A stretch of DNA of 64,000 bases from Aplidium turbinatum (Eukaryota > Chordata > Ascidiacea > Aplousobranchia > Polyclinidae). Of this stretch, positions 35,626 through 47,141 are shown piece after piece (positions within the stretch are counted from its first letter, which is position 1; every line of letters starts with the position of its first letter). The position numbers were made by a program, and so were the translations under genes. Location of the stretch: positions 5,890,001-5,954,000 of the forward strand of contig OU964932.1 in assembly GCA_918807975.1 (NCBI GenBank). The letters run 5' to 3'. Under the pieces are notes generated by a model. That model worked only from the letters and a program-made list of their open reading frames with translations, was not told the origin of the DNA and did no database searches.

Positions 35626-37939
35626 GGTGCAACCTAATTCGTACCGTTAGTTCGTACCTTGAAAAGATCAAGAGAAAAAATTAAAGAAAGCCGAAGTCGC
35701 TGATTGCAGTTTCCGCAAACATTTTAAAAGGGTTAGGGTATCGGAGTATCGGTAACCGCAAACAACAAAAAATAGAACCAACATCGCTGATCGCAGTTTC
35801 CGTTTTTCCGCAAACATTTTAAAAGGGTTAGGGCCAGTGATCTATGGTTAGGGTTGATCGGAGTTTCCGCAAACATTTTAAAAGAGTTACTTCAGTTCGG
35901 TTTATTTTTTGTTTTTGTTGGCGAAAAAGAAAGACACAAAAAGCAAAAACACAATAAACACAAATAATTCGCACAACAAGGATGGCAGCGAAAGACCAAA
36001 AGGTCACCAAAGTCAGCTGCCACCCAAACATTTAAACAAAAGACCCAAAATTAAGAACATCAACACATACGCAGGGGCGCCGGAAGCGGGGAGGAAGGGG
36101 GGGCATATTCCCCCCCTGCAGATGGAGGGGCAGGGGGGGCAATGGTGCCCTTTTAAAGTCATGTAAGCTACTGCACATGTTGCAATATAACGATTTCTGC
36201 TATTCGCTGTTAGCCTAATAATAATCTTTCATTTTTGCCTCAAAATAATATTTACGGCACAAAATTTTGCAACACAGTACAGGCCTTAAAACTCGTTTTT
36301 TTTTCGACAGCCATCGTGGCCTACCGGGAGCTCCTTCTCGGCGGCCAAATCTGCGTGCTTGCAGGCCAAAATACAAATAACGATAGCACAAGTAAATAAT
36401 AGAATTAAACTTGCAACAATGCTAAAATGATCACTTAGCGTTGTTGAAGTCTGGGCCTGGGCGACGTCCTACAATAGAATCGCTGCACCACGCAATAACT
36501 GCTTTATCGGGATTGTAATCCAGTACTATTCAAACGACACTCGCACGAGTGTCTCCAATGTGGCTGATTTTATAAAAGTTCGCTACTCCCCTAGAATTCT
36601 TTTTAGCAACGAAAAACAACGTTCGACATGTGTTGACGATGACGGCAAGGTAATAAAATAAGTATTTCAATGATTAAAACATTACTTGTAGGCTTTAACT
36701 GCCCTTTATCAGAACTGATGATGCACTAGCAAGTGCGAAATATTTTTTCTGTTACATCTGCTGACATCTGATCCTGTTGCCTTAGCAATTGAGGTTTTAG
36801 CTATTTCAATAATGCACAATTCCCCATTGATGTCAACTAACTTTGTTCTCCTTTTTAACAACGGATCAATGTCCGACAACATCGAATCGACATAAAAACG
36901 ACAATATTGACAGCCGATGTAAATTAGCAATTCGGATTAAGATTTTGTTAAAATAAACGTCGGGAATTACAAACAAGACTTACAGCGCTGGCGATCGCAG
37001 ATGGATATATTCCATCAATAACAAATATTCCCATAGACCCGTACAATGCAACAGTGGCGATTATGACGCGCTGACCTAACTTTGCGTCACTCTTTGATAC
37101 TGCTTGTTTTCGACAGTTAATCCACGATCATTGTATTGCGAAATTAAGTAATTGGCTAGGAGAGACCGGCGGCCAAACTTGGCCGATTGAGGAAGTAGCA
37201 CCGGCGGTTCATTCAAGCACTACTTAGCGGCCATGGCCGCAGGCTGCTTTAAGGCTTGACAGTAGGTTACATCATTATAAAATAGCATGATGCCCTTCTT
37301 TGTATACCGGACACTTGTAGGCTATCATTACTCAATACATAGTGAGCTGATAGATTAGCATTATCGCTATGTCTTATCTCAAAACTTGAAAAAAAATTGG
37401 CCTTTTAGTAAACAAAAGTGCCCCTTTTTCGTAATCTTGCCCCCCCAGTCAAAAATCGTTCCGGCGCCCCTGCACATACGGTATAATTAAGGTTAGGGTG
37501 TTTTTGCAAACAAACAAACAAACTGAAAAGATCGAGAGAAAAAAATAGAACAAAGCCGAAGCCGTTGATCGCAGCATAGACTGATCGCAGTTTCCGGTTT
37601 TCCGCAGTTTCCGTAAACATCTTAAAATTTCCGGTAATGATCCTAAGAGTTTGCCGAAGTCCCTGATCCCAGTTTCCGCAAACATTTTAAAAGGGTTAGA
37701 GTTGATCGGAGTTTCCGCAAAAATTTAAAAAAGGTATGGGGTTAGGGTTGGTCGGAGTTTCCGCAAACATTTTAAAATTTCTGGTAAGCTAATAATCCAT
37801 AGAGTTGTTGATTGTTTGCGGAAAATTTTAAAATGTTTGCGGAAACTGCAATCAGCGACTTTTTTATTTTTTCTCTCGATCTTTTCAAGGTACGAACTGA
37901 CGGTACAAATTGTTCATGGTACGAATTAAGTTGCATCCC
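35626..37939. mobile_element. long-TIR CTAACCCT-type MITE, copy 2, split by a hAT
   Basis: Ends GGTGCAACCTAATTCGTACC and GGTACGAATTAAGTTGCATCC with exact AAAGTCCC flanks (35618-35625, 37940-37947). The interior words are those of copy 1. Its middle is occupied by the hAT element at 36072-37472; without that, it is about 900 bp. Confidence 0.75.
36072..37472. mobile_element. hAT element, 1.4 kb, nested
   Basis: Ends CAGGGGCGCCGGAA and TTCCGGCGCCCCTG, flanked by exact CACATACG (36064-36071, 37473-37480). G-rich left end, C-rich right end. No transposase frame recognised; the interior near 36310-36370 and 37160-37250 has inverted GGCGGCCAA/TTGGCCG words that may be another small element. Confidence 0.8.
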
Positions 37940-38234
37940 AAAGTCCCGATTATTAATAAGTAATGATATTATTAATATTTATTTACGTCAGACCAAGTTG
38001 TCCATATTCAAAACAAAACAACGAAACAATACATAAACCGCAAGTGCACATTAGGTTACAGAGACCCACTTTCGATGTCGTCAGTTTAAAAGCTCAGTAG
38101 CTCACTAAATATTAACTGTTACAAATTTACATACAATGATAATCAATAATAATAATAATCATGCTTTTATTTGCGCCCATTGCAATGACATAGGCTACAG
38201 TGCACTGCGATCACAGATGCGATATAACAGATAC

Positions 38235-39221
38235 TGTTGTGTTGAAAATGAATTCTTAGTTCCGCCCGTGAACTCACACCCATAGATGAGAAGTATAAAA
38301 GAAATGATAACTTTAATGTACAAACGATACCACCCAGTATATCGTGGACGCGTGAAAATAGCAAGACAGTCCGACCCTCGTGTCGTTATCTTCTATCGTT
38401 GATCACGGTCTTTCTGTAAACGAAAAGACCTTGGCTACTAACATAAAATAATTACGCTTAAAATGACGTTATAAACACGTTCAAATCAAAACAATCTACG
38501 ATATACAGTATAAGAATCAAAGGAGTCTACAAAACGGCAAACAAATCTACAAATCGATGTTACGTCGGAAGAACCGAATTATTAAACATTTTGTCGAAAT
38601 GTGCTCTGTTGATCAATAACTAAAAAACAATAATGAAATAGCAACATAAACTCACCGAAATTTTGTCGGGCGATCCTTATAACTACTAAATCGATTCTCA
38701 ACAGAATTGGTACGTTCATGTACTGTAGTTCACTAATGTAACATTAAAATTATGAGTTTCGCTAAGAACAGACTTCATATATAGTACGAAAAGAGAAGAG
38801 AAATGATTCCAATGATAGCGTCATACTCAAAAAGATACAAGCTGCCTTTGCCGGCGCAAACTTCTAACTACGTTGGTTCAACGTCAAGATACACAGAGTA
38901 GACAAAATGTAAGATTTTGCTGACGCTCAAATAAACGGCTAAACGAAGCAGCATTCACAATAACAACACATTGGGCATTACGTAGCGGGTTTAGCATCAA
39001 AACAAACCAGTCAGTTGAGGTCAGTCGCCTAAAAACTCTGTTTATGGCACAAATTATCAGCAGGGGTTATATCAATCAGTGGAGATATTCTCTTTAAATG
39101 CTCGAAACAAAGGAAATAATTTGTTTTTTCTTGTTATGACCCGAAGTGACTTAGACATCGACTTCCGATTTTGAAACTAAAAAACAATGATGTAGTAAGG
39201 GTGCGAACAGTGAACGTAACA
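38235..39221 (-). repeat. 3' LTR of outer BEL/Pao element
   Basis: Starts TGTTGTG and ends CGTAACA on the plus strand, so it has TG...CA ends, with the 5-bp GATAC outside. About 987 bp. Confidence 0.75.
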
Positions 39222-39551
39222 CTCCCCCCTAAAATATGGAGTTGACAAAACAGCATATTTTAAAACACAATACGTTCACGTGACAACAAACACAGGCATC
39301 TTGTGATCGATGCAAACATAATGAAACCTATTGTTCGTGTTTGTGGTGCATCCGATCGTAGATTCGCAGTTTTCTTCTTTCATCAGATGAACGTCAAACA
39401 TTGTCCGCATGAGCAAGGCTCGTTTATTGTTTATAAAGTTCATATGCATCAAGCATGTCAGACTGTTTTATGTGTAATTCTATTTGTTGTCTTGTTTTCT
39501 GCCGGCTAGGGGTCGACGTCCTATTACCGTCGGACAGAAAACAGAGGACTG

Positions 39552-41402
39552 TTACTCGTGTCTATCTGATTCACAGATTAGACAGAGCTTGGTGACTGGC
39601 CGTAGCAGCTCACCGCTGTTTGTTTTCAATCGAACTTGTCGTACAAGGCCGTCTTTTCCGGGGTAGCATTCTATGACTCGTCCGGTTTTCCATTTACTTC
39701 GTGGGAAGTGATCTTCCACGATTAGCACCACATCGTCGACCTTTAGATTGGGTTGGCGATCTGGCCATTTTTCACGTACAGCTATGGTGGGCAGGTATTC
39801 TCTGAGCCATCGCTTCCAAAAGGAATTCGTCAGATATTCTACCTGTCGCCATCTATTTCTTACATAGTTATCCTTTGGATCAAATAGCCCTGGTGGCATG
39901 TTTTCGATGGAACGATTAAGTAAAAGGTGGTTAGGAGTTAGTGGCACTAATCCACCAGTGTCTAACATCACAGGAGTTAAAGGCCTAGAATTTAAAATGC
40001 TTTCTACTTCAACAAGTAGTGTGTGTAAAACGTCTTCGGTGACCGTTTGATTTTTTAGTAGGACATTGAGAATGCGTTTTATAGAACGTATCATTCTTTC
40101 CCAAGACCCTCCCATATGTGGAGCAGACGGAGGGTTGAACTTCCAAATTATGTTGTCCTGTTTCAGACATTCGGCGATGACAGACTGGTTTAACTGATCT
40201 AGAGAACGTTTTAACTCCCTTTCAGCTCCAATAAAATTGGTACCGTTATCAGAAAATAACTCCTTTGGCTTTCCCCTTCGTCCGATAAATCGACGAAAGG
40301 CTTGAAGAAAGGAATCTGTAGACAAATCCTTCGCGACTTCGATATGCACGGCTCGAGTCGTGAGGCATGAAAATACGCAACCGTAACGTTTTTCAACGTT
40401 GCGGCAACGCTTTACTAAGAAAGGACCACAGTAGTCGACACCGCAACAAGAGAAAGGCGGTTCATAGCACTGCAGTCGGGCAGAAGGCAAATCTGCCATT
40501 TTTTGATACAGGCGAGGGGAACTTCTCTTCTTACACAAGAGATATTTTGAGATTTCTTTTCTTACAGCTACACCGCCTTTGATTATCCAGAATTTTTCTC
40601 GAATTAATGACCAAGTAAAGGTAAATCCAGAGTGTCCACACAATTTGTGGAAGTGCCGAATATACAAATTGGTCAAATTATTGCTGTAAGGAAGAATTAT
40701 TGGGTGCTTACTTTCATAGTCGATCGTTGCGTTGCGCAACCGTCCGCCAATGTGCAGCAGTCCATGTATCATGCAGGGATCTGCTTTGTAAAGTGGTCGT
40801 ATGTTGGTATTTGCTTGAATTTTCTTTTTCAAGTGACTTTCTAGAGGTAAACCCTTTTCTAAAAGTTTAATAACAGGTTTAAACTCTTTTCCTTGCACGT
40901 ACTGCAACAATTTAGTTTCGGAAGATTGTAACTCTTCGACACTAAGGTCGGCAGTGACAGCCGCCTTTTTATCTTTTAGAAATTTTACAAAACGGATTAA
41001 CCAGCAAGCAGCCCTTTTAAGCTTATATAGATCTGAGTATCTGTTAATTAAGTCATCTACTGTAGCATGCTCACTGACAGTTGAACATTGGACTGCCGCA
41101 ACGCTTTTTTCTTCCAGCGGCTTGAATTCATCTGGAATCTCAGAATGGTTTGCTTCGGGAGCCGTCGGCCAGCAACTTTCGGGCGAGACAACATCCTTTC
41201 TCCAAGGCAGTGATGAATCGTACTGACCTTGGGTGTGGGTAACTTGATCTTCTAGCAATTTGAAGACATGCCTGTCTTCTTTGGACGTGGGACGTAGCGC
41301 ATTATCCGGCTCGAAGTCCCGAAACCATGACCTTTGTATTGCTTTATTGACGTGATCGTCCATTTGAATAAAATAGGACTGCAATCCGTCTGTTCCCGAC
41401 AA
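39552..41402 (-). CDS. BEL/Pao integrase region of the outer element (fossil)
   Basis: Integrase landmarks in order: an HHCC-like zinc region (HKLCGHSGFTFTWSLIREKFW), the core domain with CGVDYCGPF, TRAVHIEV, FSDNGTNFIGA and PHMGGSWERMIRS, and a C-terminal DUF5641-type region (NRWRQVEYLTNSFWKRWLREY, DDVVLIVED). These are the hallmarks of BEL/Pao pol. Upstream sequence in the same frame has a short stretch of pol. Treated as part of a broken element. Confidence 0.85.
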   Translation of the reverse strand: MSGTDGLQSYFIQMDDHVNKAIQRSWFRDFEPDNALRPTSKEDRHVFKLLEDQVTHTQGQYDSSLPWRKDVVSPESCWPTAPEANHSEIPDEFKPLEEKSVAAVQCSTVSEHATVDDLINRYSDLYKLKRAACWLIRFVKFLKDKKAAVTADLSVEELQSSETKLLQYVQGKEFKPVIKLLEKGLPLESHLKKKIQANTNIRPLYKADPCMIHGLLHIGGRLRNATIDYESKHPIILPYSNNLTNLYIRHFHKLCGHSGFTFTWSLIREKFWIIKGGVAVRKEISKYLLCKKRSSPRLYQKMADLPSARLQCYEPPFSCCGVDYCGPFLVKRCRNVEKRYGCVFSCLTTRAVHIEVAKDLSTDSFLQAFRRFIGRRGKPKELFSDNGTNFIGAERELKRSLDQLNQSVIAECLKQDNIIWKFNPPSAPHMGGSWERMIRSIKRILNVLLKNQTVTEDVLHTLLVEVESILNSRPLTPVMLDTGGLVPLTPNHLLLNRSIENMPPGLFDPKDNYVRNRWRQVEYLTNSFWKRWLREYLPTIAVREKWPDRQPNLKVDDVVLIVEDHFPRSKWKTGRVIECYPGKDGLVRQVRLKTNSGELLRPVTKLCLICESDRHE

Positions 41403-41957
41403 TTTTCACCAAATCAAACGTCATATAAAAACCGTTCAAGTCTACTGAATATTACGTCATGGAAATTCCTAAAGCATGTGCCAAAATTGCACCAGCGTTC
41501 ATAAGAATTGTGTCAAACCTGTTTGGGCCTGTTTGGGCCTGTTTAAACAGGAAATATTACATCAGCTTTAAACACCTGTTGGAATGACTTCATAAATTGT
41601 CTTTCATTATTGCGTCACAGTACTGCATACGTGAATTTGAGATATTGCTATCTATTCTGGTCATTCGTAAAATGATTGTTTGAAAGTTGGCCGCACATTT
41701 AACTGTTGGCTTAGTGCTTGCTAGCTGGACAAAGGTTCCGTCTTTTATCCAAGTAATCTGTTGTGTAGTGACAGTTTAAGTGGTGTAGGCGTTGCACCCC
41801 CTCGTTTTCGGTAGCCTCGGGCTAATTTTAAAGGAATACACTGTTTGAAAAGAAGTTCAAGTGTGTGTTTCTTCGGTCATTATATACAGACGAACGGATT
41901 CGGGAACTTTATGTTAAAATTTTCCCAAGAAGAGATTATGGTTTACCGCTGTGACCA
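41391..41957 (+). repeat. 5' LTR of inner BEL/Pao element
   Basis: 567 bp, matching 46575-47141 almost exactly. Contains a tandem GTTTGGGCCTGTTTGGGCCT. Confidence 0.9.
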
Positions 41958-42458
41958 TAAAAAATAAAAGACGATTCTCTGTCTAGTGTTTGTACGGAAG
42001 CACAGGCAGCATAAAAAATAAAAGACGAAGTTAGTTAGTTGGTAGGCCAAGAAGCACTTAGAAGCAAAGAAATAATAAAAGAAGATCTTATTGGTTGGTA
42101 GTCTAAAGAAGCAAAGAAAATTAAAGACATTTCTTCTCGGTAGGCAACTGAAGAACTTTAAGATAAAAAGTAAAGACATTTCTTCTCAGTTTGGTACAGA
42201 AGAAAAATAACTTTGACATTTATTGGCAAGAAAGAAGATTAAAGGCAATCCATCTGTGCTTGAAGATTCAAGTGGAAGAATCCAAGCAAGTTTTGTGGAC
42301 GTTTGGACTTCACATACTCGTACAGCTACGGTATCGTGCATTTAAATTCTTTTTTGTATTTTTACGGTCTTTGCAGTTAAGTTTTTTATAACTACTGTAA
42401 TTTTGTGTGTTTGTGTAACTTACTTTTTTAATTGTTAAATTTAGCCCTAACATTTAAT

Positions 42459-45400
42459 ATGTCTACACTCGGTGGTGACAGGGACTCGACCGCCGTCGAC
42501 TCGACTGAGTTTAAGCCTGATGATGTTCTTTGCGGTCGGGCAGGCCATTCTGGGGAGGGGCCCATTAACGATGAGGCTAAGTCAGTTCGAGAGGCCCGGC
42601 ATCTTAGACGGGATATTTTGACTCAAATTGGGAAACTTTCTGTAGCCCTAGGTTCTTTGAGTGATAAACAGGAACTGTTAATTTTTCGATCTAACTTATC
42701 TACTTTAGAAGAGGAATTACGGCATTTCCATGCTCTCTTGAGTAAAATTTTTAACTCTGCAATCTTAGCAGAACTTCGTGATAGGGTAGATCCCGAATTT
42801 AACTCGTTAAAAAATAACTTCGAACAAAAAGAAAGTGAGTTCTCAGATAGGTTGGATGCTGACATACATCCTGAGGATAGCGCCTCAAATGTAAGCACTA
42901 GGATGTCTGAGAGCTCGTCACGGATAGTTGCACAAATTAACCTACAGCTAAGACGAGAGGAGCTCCAGATACAAGCCGAGGCCGAAGCGAGAGCTGCTGA
43001 GGCCGCCGCGAGAGCTGAGGCCGAAGCAAGAGCTGCTGAGGCCGCCGCGAGAGCTGAGGCCATACGAGCTGAGGCCATCGCGAGAGCTGAGGCCGAAGCG
43101 AGAGCTGCTAAGTTCGCACTCAAAGACGCTCAGTTGAGGGCCGAACAACGTAAAGAGGTAGTTTTAGCTGAATATCGTTCTGAGTTGGGCTCCCGGCGTA
43201 GCTCTAGGAAGGGCTCTTCTAGGCATTCCAGAAGTGAACATCAATCACAGTTTAATTTACCTAACCTTTTCCACACGCCTGTTCAATCCGTAAGTGGACC
43301 TGTACAATCCACATGTTTTCCAGCTGTTTCAGGAGGTCTCGGGGCCGCGGCTAAGGGTATTCCGAAGGCTGTAGAGCCAAGGTCTGCAAATTACAACCGA
43401 ACTCCTCCCCCAGAGCGTACAGGTCACGGGGCCGCCATTAGCAGTAATGCTTTGCCCCCTTCACAGTTTTCTGCGCCGCTAGTTTTTGATCGCCCAGCTA
43501 CACGTAATTTGGGTGGTTGTGAGAGGCGTATCGTGTCTCCTGATTTTAACGTGTTTGAGGATCGTGATCGGGCTGTGCATGTGACTGAGCCCACTCAGCC
43601 CCTTAAGGGATATAGCTTGTCTTCTCCCGCTAAATCGAGTTCTCAACAGCAGGATTGCTTTTTTGAATACCAAAATAGTAGGACGTTCTTCGATAAGGCG
43701 GCCTTGATTGGTTACGATGGTAATAATATGCCATTTGTCTTCTTTAAAAATCGTGTTATGGCCTTGATGGCAGCTTCGCCCTTTAAGGGAACTCGTTTGA
43801 CTTTGTTGCAAGCAGCTTGTGTTAGAACAGCTGCACAAACGATTGCTAATTTGGTTTCTGACACCCCTGGCTTGTCAGAGGAAGACAGGATAGAAATGTC
43901 GTTAGCTCGCTTGTCCCAGCGTTTTGGGGTTCGTGGAGGTCTTTTTGCAGAACCAGAAATTAGAAAGTATCGCTATGGTAGCAAATTGACTTCGATCTCT
44001 TCCAGTGATTTGAAAGAGTTTAAAGATGAATTGTCGCAGTGTTTGCTTTACGCGAAAGCTTATGGTCAGCGTGATAAATTAGAAGGACGTTTTGTTTTGG
44101 ATTTGGCTAAGCGACTCCCGTTTGACGCTAAGCAGCGTTATTTTGACTTTTTAGGTGATCAGTATGGTAGCACTGAGGAACCTACTTTTCAGAGTTTGTT
44201 TGAATTTGTAGTACGGGAGGAAACGCGCAAGTCGACTGATTTTAGCATTATGCTAATGGGCGATTCTGGTGAGTCGCAGCATTTTAAAAAGTTTTGCAAA
44301 GGAAAATTGCCTTCATGTCCGGTTAGGCAGACGTCTGTAAAACCCCATGATATTGTCATGTCAGGAAGTTCGCAGTACTCGACTGCTGTTGGCGCACCGC
44401 GCGGTGGTGAGGCTAGACGTAAAGACCTGCCGGCATGTTTTTGTTGTTCGTCACGTGGTCAAGTTGAATATCATTTTTTGTCTAATTGTAAAGAATTTTT
44501 GCGCTTGACACCTAAAGATCGGAGAGATGTCATTGTGAAAGCTGGCAAATGCTTGAATGGTTTGCGCCAGCATATGGTTAGAGACTGTAATCATGCAAAT
44601 AACTGTCGTGAGTGTGGACCTACCAACGATAGGAAACACTATTTTCTTCTGCATGATTTTTATGTGACGTCACGTGATTCTCTGGATTTGGTCGGTAAAG
44701 ATGAGGCTGGTGCCAGAGTTCCTGTGCGTAATGTTAAGATTGGAAATGTTAAAGCAGCCTTTAACCGCGTTACTGCTGCTCGTGTTTTGAATCCAATGAC
44801 TGGCAAATCGAAGTTGGTGTATTGTCAGCATGATCCTGGTTCGCAGTTGACCTTTGTTTCGAGTGACTTGGTGTGCGAACTTGGTCTTAAACCGTATGAT
44901 AAAGCGCCGTTTAAAATGGATACTCTGGCTGGTCAGAAACCTACTTGTGCTGACCTTGTTAAACTCAACATCCAGTCGTTAGAGACTGATGAACTGTTTT
45001 GTGATATAACCTCGGTGGTTAACCCAGCTTGGGCTGACGATGTTAAAACTTTACCCCATAAGCAGGATTTAAGTAGTTTCCGTCATTTTCATGACGTGAA
45101 TATGTTTCATTTGAATGATTGTAGTACTGTAGATGTACTGATTGGAAACGACAACGCTTATTTGATGTGGGCAAAAGAAGAACGTGTTGGTGAAAATCGC
45201 AGTGAACCGCATGCTTTACTCACTCCTCTCGGTTGGTTGGCTTGTGGTGGTAAGTCACCCTTAGTTGAAAGCGTTGCTAAAGTGTGCAGAGTGCAGACGT
45301 CTTCAGAGTCGGATGTCATCTCTGGCTTTCAGCGTAAAATTCAGTCTCGTGATATGGAAATAGCAGACCTGAATAAAGTCATTCAGGATTTGACTTTGCA

Positions 45401-46268
45401 AAATGAAACCTGTGAATTGTCTCGCAATGATAATTTGGCTAGAGAACTTGTTGAACCGAATATTGAGTTGAAAGATGGTCGATTTGAGATACCTGTACCG
45501 TTGAAGGAAGGTATTGATCTACCTAACAATTTTCTGTTGGCGTCAGATAGAGCTGCTGCTTTAAGGAACAAGGCTTTAAAACAATCTGAATTTCGAGGAA
45601 CTTGTGTTAATGATGTAATGTTTTCGGGTCCTGATTTGTTAAACTCTCTGGCAGATCTCTTGGTTAGATTGCGGCTTGGCAGATTTGGTTTCGTGGCCGA
45701 TATGACCAAGTACTTTTTTCACATTTTGGACTCTTCAATACGTAAGCCCAGTTTTATTGAACTGCTTACGTACACCAGTAGTGCCGTTCGGATCGTGAAC
45801 GAACGCCCTTTGGTACCTTTGAGTGACGACCCTAGGGATTTTACTGTCATCACCCCTGCCTCACTTTTGACCCCATACTTAGACCCATACTGTGCTGTTG
45901 GGCAACCACATGATCGTGACCAACTAAGAAAGGATTATCGGTTCAATTTGTCACTTTCTCAGCAGTTTTGGAGCAAATGGATCGATTTTTACTTGCCAGG
46001 TCTTCAGGGCCGGAAAAAATGGTTAAAAATGGCCGAGAATTTGGAGCCTGGTCAACTTGTAGTGGTGGGTTCTCTCCAAGACATTGGTAAACGTGGGAAG
46101 TATCAACTTGGGAGGGTGCATGAGGTAGTTCCACAAATCAGGAAAGGGAAGCCTGTGGTTCGTAGAGCCAAAGTTGCCGTCTGCAACTATGATGAGAGTA
46201 CGGGGAAAGTGAAAGTAGACTACGTTTTGAGGGATATTTCGTGCCTCGCCCCCGTAAAGAACACCTAA
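42459..46268 (+). CDS. gag-protease-pol remnant frame of inner element (fossil)
   Basis: About 1269 residues from MSTLGGDRDS. An N-terminal helical region is followed by a strongly repetitive Ala/Glu/Arg coiled-coil stretch (AEARAAEAAARAEAEARAA type, about residues 170-220), a Ser/Arg-rich linker, a DUF1759-like gag core (FFKNRVMALMAASPFKG), cysteine-rich zinc-knuckle sequence, a retropepsin-like region (LTFVSSDLVCELG) and a C-terminal DUF5641-like end (NLSLSQQFWSKWIDFYLPG). The gag and protease order fits BEL/Pao. Treated as part of an LTR element that is not whole. Confidence 0.75.
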   Translation: MSTLGGDRDSTAVDSTEFKPDDVLCGRAGHSGEGPINDEAKSVREARHLRRDILTQIGKLSVALGSLSDKQELLIFRSNLSTLEEELRHFHALLSKIFNSAILAELRDRVDPEFNSLKNNFEQKESEFSDRLDADIHPEDSASNVSTRMSESSSRIVAQINLQLRREELQIQAEAEARAAEAAARAEAEARAAEAAARAEAIRAEAIARAEAEARAAKFALKDAQLRAEQRKEVVLAEYRSELGSRRSSRKGSSRHSRSEHQSQFNLPNLFHTPVQSVSGPVQSTCFPAVSGGLGAAAKGIPKAVEPRSANYNRTPPPERTGHGAAISSNALPPSQFSAPLVFDRPATRNLGGCERRIVSPDFNVFEDRDRAVHVTEPTQPLKGYSLSSPAKSSSQQQDCFFEYQNSRTFFDKAALIGYDGNNMPFVFFKNRVMALMAASPFKGTRLTLLQAACVRTAAQTIANLVSDTPGLSEEDRIEMSLARLSQRFGVRGGLFAEPEIRKYRYGSKLTSISSSDLKEFKDELSQCLLYAKAYGQRDKLEGRFVLDLAKRLPFDAKQRYFDFLGDQYGSTEEPTFQSLFEFVVREETRKSTDFSIMLMGDSGESQHFKKFCKGKLPSCPVRQTSVKPHDIVMSGSSQYSTAVGAPRGGEARRKDLPACFCCSSRGQVEYHFLSNCKEFLRLTPKDRRDVIVKAGKCLNGLRQHMVRDCNHANNCRECGPTNDRKHYFLLHDFYVTSRDSLDLVGKDEAGARVPVRNVKIGNVKAAFNRVTAARVLNPMTGKSKLVYCQHDPGSQLTFVSSDLVCELGLKPYDKAPFKMDTLAGQKPTCADLVKLNIQSLETDELFCDITSVVNPAWADDVKTLPHKQDLSSFRHFHDVNMFHLNDCSTVDVLIGNDNAYLMWAKEERVGENRSEPHALLTPLGWLACGGKSPLVESVAKVCRVQTSSESDVISGFQRKIQSRDMEIADLNKVIQDLTLQNETCELSRNDNLARELVEPNIELKDGRFEIPVPLKEGIDLPNNFLLASDRAAALRNKALKQSEFRGTCVNDVMFSGPDLLNSLADLLVRLRLGRFGFVADMTKYFFHILDSSIRKPSFIELLTYTSSAVRIVNERPLVPLSDDPRDFTVITPASLLTPYLDPYCAVGQPHDRDQLRKDYRFNLSLSQQFWSKWIDFYLPGLQGRKKWLKMAENLEPGQLVVVGSLQDIGKRGKYQLGRVHEVVPQIRKGKPVVRRAKVAVCNYDESTGKVKVDYVLRDISCLAPVKNT

Positions 46269-46574
46269 GTGTTAGGGTTTGAGCCTGGTTTTGTCTGCGG
46301 TGGCCGACCCTTGTCTGAGCCCGGAACAGTCGGTTATTATCGCAACTATTGTATATAGCGTCATTTTAGCGTGTACCTATGGTACCAAGTTCATGTATCG
46401 TCGTGTTTATTCTTATTGCTGTTCATTCTTTGCATGCCCTTTGTATTTGCGTATTAACTTAAACGTGAGTGATTCAAACAATTTGTGTATCGTGTGTTTT
46501 TATTCATTGGCTCACAATTGTCGTCATTTCTTTTTAGTTATGCCATGTCAGACTGTCATAACTAGGGGCCGCTA

Positions 46575-47141
46575 TGTTCCCGACAATTTTCACCAAATCA
46601 AACGTCATATAAAAACCGTTCAAGTCTACTGAATATTACGTCATGGAAATTCCTAAAGCATGTGCCAAAATTGCACCAGCGTTCATAAGAATTGTGTCAA
46701 ACCTGTTTGGGCCTGTTTGGGCCTGTTTAAACAGGAAATATTACATCAGCTTTAAACACCTGTTGGAATGACTTCATAAATTGTCTTTCATTATTGCGTC
46801 ACAGTACTGCATACGTGAATTTGAGATATTGCTATCTATTCTGGTCATTCGTAAAATGATTGTTTGAAAGTTGGCCACACATTTAACTGTTGGCTTAGTG
46901 CTTGCTAGCTGGACAAAGGTTCCGTCTTTTATCCAAGTAATCTGTTGTGTAGTGACAGTTTAAGTGGTGTAGGCGTTGCACCCCCTCGTTTTCGGTAGCC
47001 TCGGGCTAATTTTAAAGGAATACACTGTTTGAAAAGAAGTTCAAGTGTGTGTTTCTTCGGTCATTATATACAGACGAACGGATTCGGGAACTTTATGTTA
47101 AAATTTTCCCAAGAAGAGATTATGGTTTACCGCTGTGACCA
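46575..47141 (+). repeat. 3' LTR of inner BEL/Pao element
   Basis: 567 bp, the partner of 41391-41957, followed by the CCGTC duplication. Confidence 0.9.

Larger units (their letters stand above)
41391..47141 (+). mobile_element. BEL/Pao-type LTR retrotransposon, inner copy, very young
   Basis: LTRs 41391-41957 and 46575-47141, 567 bp each, starting TGTTCCCGAC and ending GCTGTGACCA, with exact CCGTC flanks (41386-41390, 47142-47146). By eye the LTRs differ at about one position. A purine-rich AGGGGCCGC precedes the 3' LTR. It is inserted in the outer BEL/Pao element in the opposite orientation. One long frame holds gag, zinc-knuckle and protease parts and the C-terminal end of pol; most of reverse transcriptase and the integrase core are not seen, so it is non-autonomous. 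Confidence 0.85.

Noticed and set aside
42623-43148. Ala/Ser-rich minus-strand ORFs
   Set aside because: Shadow of the repetitive coiled-coil coding on the plus strand.
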